Program-made: the position numbers and the translations under genes
Assembly (NCBI GenBank): GCA_031835245.1
Contig: JAVKOQ010000166.1
Location: forward strand, 1-64,000
DNA from: Balamuthia mandrillaris
Taxonomy: Eukaryota > Discosea > Longamoebia > Balamuthiidae
DNA length: 64,000 nt
Reading direction: 5' to 3'
Part shown: positions 18,476 through 28,921 of the stretch, one piece after another
Layout: each line of letters opens with the position of its first letter
Numbering within the stretch: position 1 is the stretch's first letter
The notes under the pieces: model-generated
What the model was told of the DNA's origin: nothing
What the model saw: only the letters and a program-made list of their open reading frames with translations
The model's database searches: none

Positions 18476-21400
18476 ATGTCACAACCACCAAAGAAGCGCG
18501 GTAAGTGTCCCCGCTCTCTGCTTCTCTCTCTCACACTCTTCACTTCCCTCCCCCTTTCTCCCTCACTCTCTCCCCTCCGCTTCACTTTCTCGTTCTTCTC
18601 TTCTTTCACTCTCCTCTTTGTCTCATTTTCTTTCTCGCTCAACCCGAAACACACACACAAAGAGGATAAACAACTGGAAAAGAGAAGAAACAAAGAAGAA
18701 GAGGAAGAGGAAGAAGAAGGTGAAGAGACAGGGCACGCCATTCTCGACAGCAGCGAGGAAGAAGACAGCGACGAGCCGGACACATACGAACAAGATGGCT
18801 TTGTCGTGGACGAGCCTGAGGAGGAGGAAGAGGCCGCCAGGGAGCGAGAACGTCGACGCAAGAAACGCAAGCTCCAACTCCAGAGAGAGCGCGAGGAGAT
18901 GGACGAAGGAGATCTGCTTGTCATTTCGGAAGGCTTAGGAGAGGACATCACGCTGCCCTCCTCCGCCTCTGTTTCCAAAAGCCAGAAACCTAAAAAGCGG
19001 TTAAAGAGACTTCGTTCTGCTGCTTCTTCTGCCGATACAACCAAATCGGCTTCTTCTTCTTCCTATGCAGCTTCCTCGTCTTCGTCTGCTTTGACGAGAC
19101 CTTCCGTTGGTGGAAGAAGTGATGATGGATCGGCTTTGAGCAGAGGAAGAAAGGAGAGAGGTGGCGGTGGAGATGAAGCGGAGGAAAGGTTTGATGGACT
19201 GGAAGACGATGAAGACCGGCTTGCTAAAAGCTTGTTTGGAGATGACGGTATTTACTTTTTTTTGTGCTTTCGTTCATTCTTTTAAAGTAATATGTTATTA
19301 TCAAACAGATGAAGAAGAACCAGTGCCAGAACCAGGAGACAAACACTCATCTGACTCGGAAGAGAGCGAGTTCGACTCGAGCGATGACGACCTGGATGAC
19401 TTTTTGGTGTACAACGACGAAGACGAGGAGGGCAGGCCCATTACCAGAAAGAAGAAAAAGAAGCATAGGGGCGCTGGTGTGTCTCACATCACCGAAAGCC
19501 AACTCCAAGAGGCCAACTCCATTTTTGGAGGAGATATGTCCGAGTTTTTGCAAGATCAGATGGACGATGAGGTAAGCTTTCTTTTCTGTTTCTTAAAGGA
19601 ACTCTTTGTTTCTTTTTATCAGTGAATTTATTTTTTTCAACTCCACAGTATAAAGATTATGGTGACGATTTTGAGGGCGATGAGATGGAAGACAGGGCTG
19701 TAATTACAAAGAAAGAACAAGACAAACTTTCCAAATGGAAGGTACGTAAATCAAACTTCTTTACTTGTTTTTCAAGTTATCTCGGAAAACTTTCAGGTTC
19801 TAAACAAACAAAACAAACAAAACAAAACTATAGCAACAATTCGAGCCGAGTTTGTTGACAGAAAAGTTCTTCACATCCGCCGACGAAAAGATTCGCGTGA
19901 CGGATCTTCCTGAAAACCTTCAACTCCGCTTCGCTGAGGTTGAACTTCCCAAACAAGCCACTGCCATGCTCCACAAAGAAGCAGAATGGATCTTCAACCA
20001 AGCCTTTCTCAAGCAAGAGGAACGGCACCTCTTTGGCGAAATTATGAGCAGTTCCTCTTCCTCCTTCTCTCCCGCCTCGCAGGCTATTCTCGTTCCCAAG
20101 ATCATCAACACTTTGGAGTTCTTGCACAAGGATCACTTTGAGGTGCCCTTTATAGCTAACTATCGCAAAGAGTACTGGCAAAAGACCAAGCACGATGCCG
20201 TTGGTTTGACTTTGGAAAATCTTTGGATGATTTACGATTGGGACGAGAAGTTTGTACATTGGTTGAGTCGAAAGGCAAACTTGCGAACCATGTACGAACA
20301 ATTAGTGCGTCGAGCGAGAAGAGCGAGAAGAAACAAAGGCAAAGAAAAGGCTACTTCCGGTTTGTTCGATGATGTTCTTGATGATGACAAAGAAGAAGAG
20401 GACAGCGAAGGAGAGGATGGCAAAGCGGCTCGACAGGAGCTTCTCAGTCAGATCAATCAGGAGGAGCTGGCAGAGTACCTTGCTTTGTTGGAGCAGAGCC
20501 AAACGGAAATGGAAATTAAGGACCTCTACGATCATTTCCAGCTGCATTACTCCCATCTGTTGCATCAGGTTGCTGCCACCTCGTCAAAGTATAAGCGCCC
20601 AGCCAAACGCGACTTTTACAGTATCTGTAGGAGGGCAGGCATCCCTGCCTTTGCCAATAAGGTGCTTTTCTTCTTTCTTGCTTCTCCCTACTTACGACAT
20701 ACTTACTTTATTTGATTTTCAAGCATTTTGGTATAACCGCGAAACAATTTGGTGCGAATCTGATGGACAGTTATCTCGTGTACGAGGCCAAAGATAACGA
20801 ACTGGACCCTATTTCCACTGCTCGCCAGTATATGGATGAAAATCCTACTCATGGATTTGCGGATGAAGAAACTGTTCTTAAAGGTTTTGTTCTTTCTTGT
20901 TTTTTTGTGTCTTATATCTTGTACCTTGTTTGTTTGTTTGTTTGTTTGTTTTTTTTTTTTTTTGCTTATTGTATGTTCGCAGCGGCTCGTCATGTATTGG
21001 CTCAAGAGATAGCGGTTGATCCGCACGTCAGACAGAGTCTTCGTAACACGTACTACGAGCGATGCTTTATCTCAACTTATCCCACTGCAAAAGGCAAGAA
21101 AGAAATAGATGAGTCTCACATTTATAGTGTATGTTTAATTTTATGTTTTCTCCTCATTTCCCCTATTATTCACGCTTATCATTATTTACATCTCACTTTG
21201 TGGTTTAAAATTTTAAAGAGAGTAAAAAGGTTAGACCGTAAACCAGCAATAGAGTTCCGCGGAACACAGTTTCTAGAGATCCTCAAAGCTGAGAAGGAAG
21301 GCTTCCTCAAAGTCAACATCACCATACCTCGCAAAGACCACGAGAATGACTTTCTGCAAGAAACCGAAAAGCTCTACCTCAAGGAGGGTTACTCCCAAGT

Positions 21401-24400
21401 GACCCAACAGTGGAACGAGCAACGGCGCGAGGTGCTGCGCGAGGCTCTTACTCGCTTTCTCTACCCGCTCTTCCGCAACGAGGTGCGCAGCAAGCTCATA
21501 TCTGATGCGGAAGAGAACGCTATGCAGGCTACCATAGCCGCCCTCAAGGAACGCCTCATGGTTGCCCCTTACCTGCCCAAAGGCTACCGCCCCGGTGAGG
21601 AACCACGCAAGGAGCAACGCTTCCCAAGAGATGACGACCCACGACAAGGGGTGAGGGTTATGAGCGTCATTTGGGGTGGAGGAGCGGCGGGAGGAGGGAG
21701 AGAACATGCGCCAACGTGGTGTGCTATGGTAGATCCGGAGGGAGAGCTCATGGATCAGCTGCGGTTGGATTGGATTGATGCTGGAAAGCATAATGCGGAC
21801 CGCAAAGGTTTGTTTGTTTGTTTGTTTTTTTTTTTTTTGTACATCCTTTTCAGTTTCTCTCTATATGCCAATGCTATTTCTTAAACACAGAGTCAGACCT
21901 AAAACGGCTAGAAAGCTTCATCAAAGCGGGTCGTCCCCACGTGATCGTAGTTGGTGCCTCGCCCGGCGAGTTGGACTGCCGTCGCCTCTACGAGGATATA
22001 GACCTTCTCGTCCGTCGCATGTTCGAAGAGCAACAACAACGCCGCCCCGTTACCGTGACCTACAGCGATGCTCAGGTCTCTCGCATCTTTTGCAACTCCG
22101 CTCGCTCCGCCAAAGAGCTGCCAGACTGCCCACTAGGAGTTCGTCAGGCTATCTCGCTGGCGAGAGGCTTGCTTGATCCGTTAGCTGAATATGCCTCTCT
22201 CTCCTCTATCGTCGACGGAGGAAATGTGGATGGTGAGGAGCTTCTCTGTCTTCATCTTCACCCTCTGCAAGAGATGCTGCCCAAAGACACACTGTTGAAG
22301 CACCTCCACCGTTGCTTCACGGACGTGGTCAACATGGTTGGCGTGGATGTCAATCGCTGCAAGCTGCACCGACACGCGGCGGGCGTGCTGAGATACGTCT
22401 CTGGCTTGGGTCCGAGGAAAGCAAACGCTCTGTTGCAAACATTGGATCGTAAGGGAGCGCTGGTGACGAGCAGGGACGAGTTAGAGGAGATTATCCTACA
22501 GGAGCATGGCATGAAGGATGTCGCCATGGATGGACAGTCGGTCGTGTATACGAATTGTATAGGGTTCCTACGTATTCGCGAGAAGCACTTTTTCAGCTCC
22601 AATGTTGAACTGGGTATATATTTTTTTTGTCTTTCTTTCTTGGAACCCTATCTGTATTTTAGTTTTGCTTTCTTTGGCGACTCATCCAATTTTTTTTTTT
22701 GTTTCAGATCCATTGGATGACACACGCATTCACCCGGACGACTATGGCTTTGCCAGAAAGATGGCCGCCGATGCCTTAGACGTCAACGAGAGCGAGGATC
22801 AATGGCGATATCTTGTAGAAGAGCTGATGAACACACCGAGCAAATTGGAGGAGATAGACTTGGAGTCGTTCGCAGAGGAATGGGAAAGAAGAGGCAAAGG
22901 CAAGAAGGGAATTACTCTGGAGGACATCAAACGAGAGCTTAAGGAGCCCTTCAAGGATCCGCGTCGCCCTTGGCATGAGCCCACCGCGGATCAGATCTTT
23001 AGCATGCTCACTGGGGAGACGTCGGATACCTTCCGAGAGGGAATGCTTATCACCGCTCGTGTTACTTGTATGTATCTTCTTGCTTATATTTCTTATTTGT
23101 TCTTACCGCTGTTCCAAATTACAAACAATCATAGTCGTAACCGAAAGCGCAGTTTATTGCCGATTGGAGAACGGACTGAGAGGTCGCATCGCCGACCGCG
23201 ACGTCAGTGACCAATACGGCATCTCTCCTCTCGACGTAGTGGAGGAAGGGCAAACGATTCAATGTCGTGTCTTGAGAATTGATAAGGAACGTTTCAGCGT
23301 GGATCTCTCCTGCAGAGGCAAAGATTTACAGGATCATGAAAGAGATCCTCTTCACGTTCGCAGCATGCAGGACAAGTATCTCAAGACTACAACCTCCACA
23401 ACTGCAGAGGATGAAGAGGAGGAGAGTTTTATTGATGAAATGCCAGCATCTTCCTCGCTTGGTACCGCCAATGCTAAAAAGCCAGAAAAGAAAGGTTTGC
23501 ATATCTCTTTCCTCTCTCTCTCTCTCTCTCTCTTGATTGATTGATTGATTGATTTTCACTCCGAACTAACTAACAAAAACTACTCAAAGATGAAGAAAAG
23601 AAGAAGAAATCCGCCAAAAGCATTCGCACGGTAAATCACCCTCTCTTCAAGAACATGACCTTCCGCGAGGCCGAAGACTACCTCGAAGAGAAAGAGGTCG
23701 GCGACGAGGAGGCCATCATTATCCGTCCCAGCTCCAAAGGATGGGACCACCTCACCATCACATGGAAGTTCTACGACGACATCATCATCCATACAGACGT
23801 TTTGGAGCTAGACAAGCCCAATATCGTCAGCTTGGGGCGAAAGCTGAAAGTTGGAGAGAACATATACGAGGACTTGGATGAGATCATCGAGAGACATATT
23901 CGCCCCATCACGGAGTACAGCAGGGAGATGATGTCCTTCCGCTATTTCAGGACGAGGGAGAAGGAGGAGATTGACGAGCTGCTAAGGCACGACAAGACGG
24001 CCAACCCGGAGCGTATTCCCTATTTCATCGGGAGAAGCAAGGAATATCCTGGCAAGTTCCTGTTGTATTATATGCCTGGTCGAAATCCAAAGCATGAGGT
24101 TTGTGCATTCACTTTCCTAGGCTCTTCTTACTTCTTCCGTGTTCTTACTGTCTCGTTTTTTTCCGATCTTTCTTCCTCAACCTTCACAGTACATATCGGT
24201 AACGCCGGAAGGATTCCGATTCCGCGGGAAGATGATGCCAGGTGCCGAACAGCTCATCCGCTGGTTCAAGAAACACTACAAGGATCCCATTCCAGGAAGC
24301 AGCGCCGCTGGAGACCGCGACCGAGACAGGGATAGAGATAGGGACAACAGAGACCCTCACCATCGCAGCAGTTCCAGTCGCAGCAGCAGAGATCATCATC

Positions 24401-24654
24401 GACAGCGAGACACACAAAAACCTTTACCTCCTTCTTCTCATCTCCCTCCTTCTCATCACCGAATGCCACCCCAAGCCATTCCCACTGCAGCGGCGCCGAT
24501 GATGGTGCCTCATCCAATGGTTGGCGGTGGAATGATGATGGCTCCTCCACCGCATCATGCGCTTTATCCTCCTCCGCCCCACCACCGCGGTGTCCCGCTG
24601 CCACCGCCACAGCAGCAGTTGCCGCCTGAAGATTGGGACAGCCAATGGGACTAA
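18476..24654 (+). CDS. SUPT6H: Transcription elongation factor and histone chaperone SPT6
   Basis: Thirteen exons (18476-18500, 18663-19247, 19309-19571, 19649-19741, 19834-20661, 20724-20883, 20983-21128, 21219-21807, 21891-22613, 22708-23067, 23135-23494, 23590-24098, 24190-24654), phases consistent, 1701 aa (human 1726). Order: acidic N terminus with Ser/Lys blocks; helix-rich core (HTH and death-like domains); YqgF/RNase H-like domain (HVIVVGASPGELDCRR); HhH region (YVSGLGPRKANALLQTL); S1 domain (YCRLENGLRGRIADRDV); and tandem SH2 (HPLFKNMTFREAEDYL, EEAIIIRPSSKGWDHLTITWK, YISVTPEGFRFRG). It should bind the phosphorylated linker of RNA polymerase II and reassemble nucleosomes behind it. 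The C terminus is an RD repeat then a Pro/His/Met-rich tail, unlike the animal tail. Kozak-like GCCGCCATGT start. Confidence 0.97.
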
Positions 24655-24720
24655 GGCGGCACAAAGTTAACTAAAAAAATGTTTTAGATAGAATGAAAAG
24701 AAAAAGAAAAGTTTGAACGA

Positions 24721-26907
24721 TTAGGTTTCACTGTCTCGTGGTGCATCTCTTTCTTCTGATGTTTCGATTTCTTCTTTGTTGCCTTCCTCTTTGACTTCTT
24801 GTTCTTCCTCGCTGTCGGTTTCATCTTCGTCTGCTTCGTTCTCTTCTGTATCTTCTTCTTGACCTCCTTCCTCTTCCTCCTCTTCCTCCTCTTCCTCATC
24901 TTCCTCATCTTCCTCCTCTTCCTCCTCTTCCTTCTCATCTTCTCCTAGTTCATCGCCTTCGCTCTCATTTCCTGTGTCTTCCAACATAGCTCCATCTGCT
25001 CCTGCATCTTCTTTTTCTGCTGCTTCATCACCACTTCTCTTCTCCTTGTCTTCTTGTTCTGTCGTTCTGTCTTCCGTTTCCTCCTTTTCTTTTTCTTTCA
25101 CTATGTTCTGTTGTTCAGTTTCTTGTTGTTTCTGTTGTAACGCTTGCTGCTGAAGTTCTAGTCTCAACTGCTGTCGCTTTTGGCTCCACAGTTTTCTTGC
25201 TTTCTGCACCTCGTTGCACATGTTTTTGTACATTTCCTCCGCTCCATCGTAGTTTAGGATAGCGACCATGCTCACTTTTAGCCGGAGACCCAACGCCTTA
25301 CCCAGCTTGTTCCTGGTCATCGCCAACACCACAAACGTTTGTGTCTTGCGACATTGTTTTAATAACGAGTAAACAGCAGCATCCAGTCCGCCTGTGATAA
25401 AAAGGAGGAGTGAGAAGAGAGAAAAGTAAGAGAAAGAGAGAGAGAGAGAGAGAGGGAGAGAGTAGAAGAAGAAGAAGAAGAAGAAGAAGAAGAAGAAGAA
25501 GGAGAAGGAGAAGAACGAGAAGAAGAAGAAGAACAAGAAGAAGAACAAGAAGAAGAGAATAAGGTAAAGGAACTACCAGGTGCTGATATCTTTTCAAGAT
25601 TTCGAGCAATGATGACGCACTTGGCTTTCTTCAAACTGACTGCTCTATTTACTTCACGAACTCCCACCACATATCGCTTCTTTGCTCTTGCCTACATTTA
25701 AGACAAAAAAAAAGTGTTAACTTCGTTCAAGTCTATCGAAGAAAGGAAGAAAATGAAGGACAAGGAAAGATAAAGCAGAAAGCAGGACAGAGATTACCTT
25801 CATCGGATCTTTAGCTCTCAGTCTCGCTTGAAAACGTTTTAACTCTTTCAACAACTCTGCAATGCTTTTATGCAGTTCCGGCGTTGGCATCTGATTACAG
25901 TACTCTCTCACATCCGCTCCAAACAGCGCCGCCAGCACTTCATCCTCCTTCACTCTCCTTCTCTCTTGTTTTGCTTTGGCCTGTTCTTCATCTGCAGCTT
26001 CTTCGTTATTCTCCCTTTCTTTCTGTTCTTCTTGTTGAAGTCTTTCTCTCTCTGCGACGATTACTTGTTTCAGCTTTGTTGGCTTCTTGGGCTTCTTCCT
26101 CTCCTTGGCAAAGCCTTTGTGGTGGACTGTCGACGAGAGTCCATCCATTGTCGTGTTTGCTGTGGTTGTCGCCTCTTCTTTCTGCTTCTTGGCGTTCTTC
26201 TTATTCGGTTGAATCGTTGCGGTGGTTTTCTGTTGCGGTGGTTTGGCTTTGGTGTTTGGTTGGTTTTGTTTTTGTGAAGAAGAAACAGAAGCTAAAGAAG
26301 AGGAAGAAGAGGAAGAAGAAGAAGAAGAAAGTGGAGGATGTTGCTGTTGTGGTTGAAGAGGAGGAGGAGAAGACGACGCCGAATGAAGAGAAGGAGGACC
26401 ATTGAGCCATGCGTTCTGTGGCAAGAACTCCTTCTCTTCTTGTTGAGGTTGACTTGCTTCGCTAATCTTCTTTTTCTTTTTCTTCTTCTTCTTCTTCTTC
26501 TTTTGCTGTTCCGTAGCAAGTCCCAGCTCTACGGCCACATTGGGGGCCAACAGATCGGCCAGCTGCAGTTGTGTTCTCGGTCGGCCTCCTCCTTGTTGCT
26601 GCTGCTGCTGAGAGGAAGGATGGGCACCACTTCGAATGCTGGTTGTTGTGGAGCCTCCTCCTCCTCTTCCTCCTCTTGCTCTCCCTCCTCTTCCTCCGTT
26701 CATTTGTCCTCTGGCGGCACCGCCTCTCCCTCTTTGTGGGGCAACATTCGCTGTGGCGGTGTGCCTTGACGTCGCTGAGGGCGGATGCTCAGCAGACGCG
26801 GTGGAAGTGGGAGCAGAAGGAGAAGAAGCGGAGGATGGTGACCCAGGAGGAGGACGCTTGAGAATGGTCACAACCGGCACGCCGCCGGGCCTTTCGTTCT
26901 TTCGCAT
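24721..26907 (-). CDS. SECISBP2: SECIS-binding protein 2-like, L7Ae RNA-binding domain
   Basis: Three exons (26907-25798, 25691-25577, 25391-24721), 631 aa. The N terminus is low complexity (RGG-like GGRGGRARGGRGGGG, poly-Gln, a run of twelve Lys, poly-Ser). A conserved block (VLAALFGADVREYC...ELLKELKRFQARLRAKDPMK) leads into the L7Ae domain: KKRYVVGVREVNRAVSLKKA, KCVIIARNLEKISAPGG, LDAAVYSLLKQC, and VVLAMTRNKLGKALG. These match SBP2, which binds SECIS elements in selenoprotein mRNAs and recruits the selenocysteine elongation factor. SECISBP2L is an alternative. The C terminus is very acidic. It implies selenocysteine decoding in this organism. The gene converges with SPT6 66 bp away and diverges from COA6. 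Confidence 0.88.
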
Positions 26908-27158
26908 CTTTCTTCTTTCTTCGTCTCGGCCGCTTTATCCTCTCTCTTCTACGTCGACATAATCTCACTTTGTCCTCTCTCTTATACGTCTACATAATCT
27001 CACTTTGTCCTCTCTCTTCTACGTCGACATAATACCGCCCTCTCTCTCTTCTACGTCGACTTTATTCTTCCGGTTGTCGTTGCGAAAACATTTTGTCGAC
27101 AAAATTCCTGGAAAAATAAAATATTCCAAGAATTATTTGGAAAAGAAAAAAGAAAGAT
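26908..27158. promoter_or_regulatory. Bidirectional promoter with four GTCGAC-type repeats of about 35 bp
   Basis: Between the SECISBP2-like gene (minus) and COA6 (plus). Cores ACGTCGACAT (26951-26960), ACGTCTACAT (26986-26995), ACGTCGACAT (27021-27030) and ACGTCGACTT (27052-27061) sit in tandem units of 35, 35 and 31 bp, each preceded by TCCTCTCTCTTCT-like sequence. TTTTGTCGACAAAA (27091-27104) is a separate perfect palindrome. Confidence 0.8.
27112..27144 (+). promoter_or_regulatory. 33-bp element shared with the FHA-GTPase gene (copy 1)
   Basis: AT-rich element containing the inverted repeat TTCCAA-N7-TTGGAA, 15 bp upstream of the COA6 start codon. All 33 bases recur upstream of the gene at 36440-42758, in the same orientation relative to the gene. 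Confidence 0.75.
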
Positions 27159-27527
27159 ATGCAAACAGAAGAACGGCGGGAACGCAGCAGCGGTGGTGGT
27201 GGGGATGGCGAGGGCGAAAGCCCGTCGTTCCTGGGGAAGGACGGCAGGGAAAAGTGTTGGGCGGCTCGAGACGCCTACCACCTCTGTCTGGATCGAAACG
27301 GGGATGCCCGGGATCGCTGCCTGGCGGAGTTCAAAGTGTACGCGGAGTGCTGTCCCCAGGCTTGGGTATGTTTATTCCTCTCTCTCTCCCTCCCTCTCAC
27401 TTTCTGCCTGATCTTGATCTCCTTGTTTTTAACGGGTTTGTTGTTCTTTCATTAAAAGGTGAAACATTTCGAGAAGAAAAGACTCATTGATCGAATAAAG
27501 CAAAGGCAGCTGCAGTCTACCAAGTAA
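27159..27527 (+). CDS. COA6: Cytochrome c oxidase assembly factor COA6
   Basis: Two exons, 27159-27365 and 27459-27527, giving 91 aa. The twin-Cys motif is intact: C-WAARDAYHL-C (CX9C) then C-LAEFKVYAEC-C (CX10C to the second of two adjacent Cys). These form a coiled-coil helix-coiled-coil helix fold imported into the mitochondrial intermembrane space through the Mia40 pathway. CPQAWVKHFEKKRL is the conserved COA6 C-terminal block. COA6 acts in copper delivery to subunit COX2 of complex IV. The N-terminal 30 residues are Gly/Ser/Glu-rich and not a classical presequence, as expected for this import route. The second exon supplies only 22 residues. Confidence 0.93.
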
Positions 27528-27833
27528 TCCAAACAAAAAAAAACTCAGTTGATGATAGTCACACAGAGTTTGTCTCGTTTTTCTCCTATTGATTATTTTT
27601 GTTCTCTCTCCCGTTCCTTGCCATTTTCATCTCTTCTCTCCGTCAGTGGTGTAGGCTTCCTACTAGAGCAGTGTCAACAAGTTCGAGCCAAAGAGAGTGA
27701 CATAGAGAAGAGAACGATGTTTGATAGCCAAGAGCCGAGAAGAAATGGCGAAAGAGAAAGAGAGAGAGCGAGGAGAAGGTTGGGAAAAACAGACCGACCA
27801 TCGTTTACTATGAATAGCCTTCTTGCTCGAGCT

Positions 27834-28082
27834 TCACAGCTCGGTGTGATAGTCTTCTGTGTTGGTGGCGCGCAAAGAAAGCACGTCCAAGCTGCCTTTC
27901 CACTGCTCCGATGACACAACTGATTGTAGCCAACCATTGGCACCACCCGTAAGCAAGCAGAAGCGAGAACAAGAGAGCAGAGAAGAGGAGAGTAACGAGA
28001 AGAGAACGATGAAGAGAAGAGAAGAGAAAGAGACTGGAGGCTCGAAGAAAAACGAAGCAAGAATAACAAGAGAGAAGAGAAT

Positions 28083-28116
<34 letters not shown>

Positions 28117-28779
28117 GAAGAAGAGAAAGAGAGCAGTGCACGTACTCTTGTTCTTCTTGAGCAGCCACTGCTCTCCCTGCGGCACGACCTGTCCACCTCC
28201 CTGTTGGTATTGTTTTTCACAAAAAACGGATCCGGTTTGTGTTTCGGTTTCATCTCTTGAAAAGAAGGAATCGATTTACCACAAGTTCCGCTTCCTCCAA
28301 CCGGTAGCCGCTGCCCTTCAACGAGGCTTTCACCGATGGGAAAAATAGATAAGAGGGTGGGTTTGGCCTTTTGTTTTTTTTTTTGGTTCATCAAATCAAA
28401 AAGAGAGTGAGAAGAGATGAAAAAAATAAAATAAGAACATAGAGGTTCGTACCGTCCAATCATGCACTTGGCTTCGTTGCCGTCGACGCTGAGCATCATG
28501 CCCCACTCCTCGCTCGACCCTCCTTTTACCTTGTACTCAAAGCTGCAAGTCACTCCCTCCTTTTTTTTTAAAGATGAGATCAACGAGAACTGATTGATTG
28601 ATGTGGATTTAAAAATCCAAAGAGCTCGCGTGCGTGCGTACCACCGTCAATTGGACCTCGTCATCGATGCCCGGTCGCACGTTGAACTGAAGCTCCTGCT
28701 CTTCGGCCCTCACTTCGACCCACCTCACGCTCCAACACAACAGCACCACGGCCACCACCGAGAAGAAGGACCTTCTCAT
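27834..28779 (-). CDS. MYDGF: Myeloid-derived growth factor (MYDGF/UPF0556)-like ER protein
   Basis: Exons 28779-28642, 28559-28453, 28367-28146 and 27919-27834. Signal peptide MRRSFFSVVAVVLLCWSV, then conserved blocks LQFNVRPGIDDEV, VTCSFEYKVKGGSSEEWGM, AKCMIGRPNPPSYLFFPSVK and GYRLEEAELV. The C terminus is LDVLSLRATNTEDYHTEL. HTEL is a KDEL-type retention signal like RTEL in human MYDGF, and two Cys match its disulfide. MYDGF is an ER-Golgi beta-sandwich protein, secreted as a growth factor in mammals; the amoeboid role is unknown. Exon 3 needs a +1 shift at the AAAA run 28260-28263 to join its two halves. A 46-nt micro-intron (donor GTTGGA) would also restore frame but would delete the EEAELV strand, so I favour a homopolymer error. 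Confidence 0.82.
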
Positions 28780-28921
28780 CTTGCTGCTAAAAGAATTTTT
28801 TTTCTTATATTTTTGATTCAATTTTTAATTTAAATTTTTTTAATTATTTTCATTTTTTCTTTTCATTTTTTTAATTTAATTTTTTTTTTTTTATAGCGGA
28901 CTGATGAAAACTTGTTTTTAT

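Noticed and set aside
28261-28312. 46-nt micro-intron as the cause of the frame change in the MYDGF-like gene
   Set aside because: In frame, but it would remove the conserved EEAELV strand; a one-base homopolymer error explains it better. Not fully excluded.
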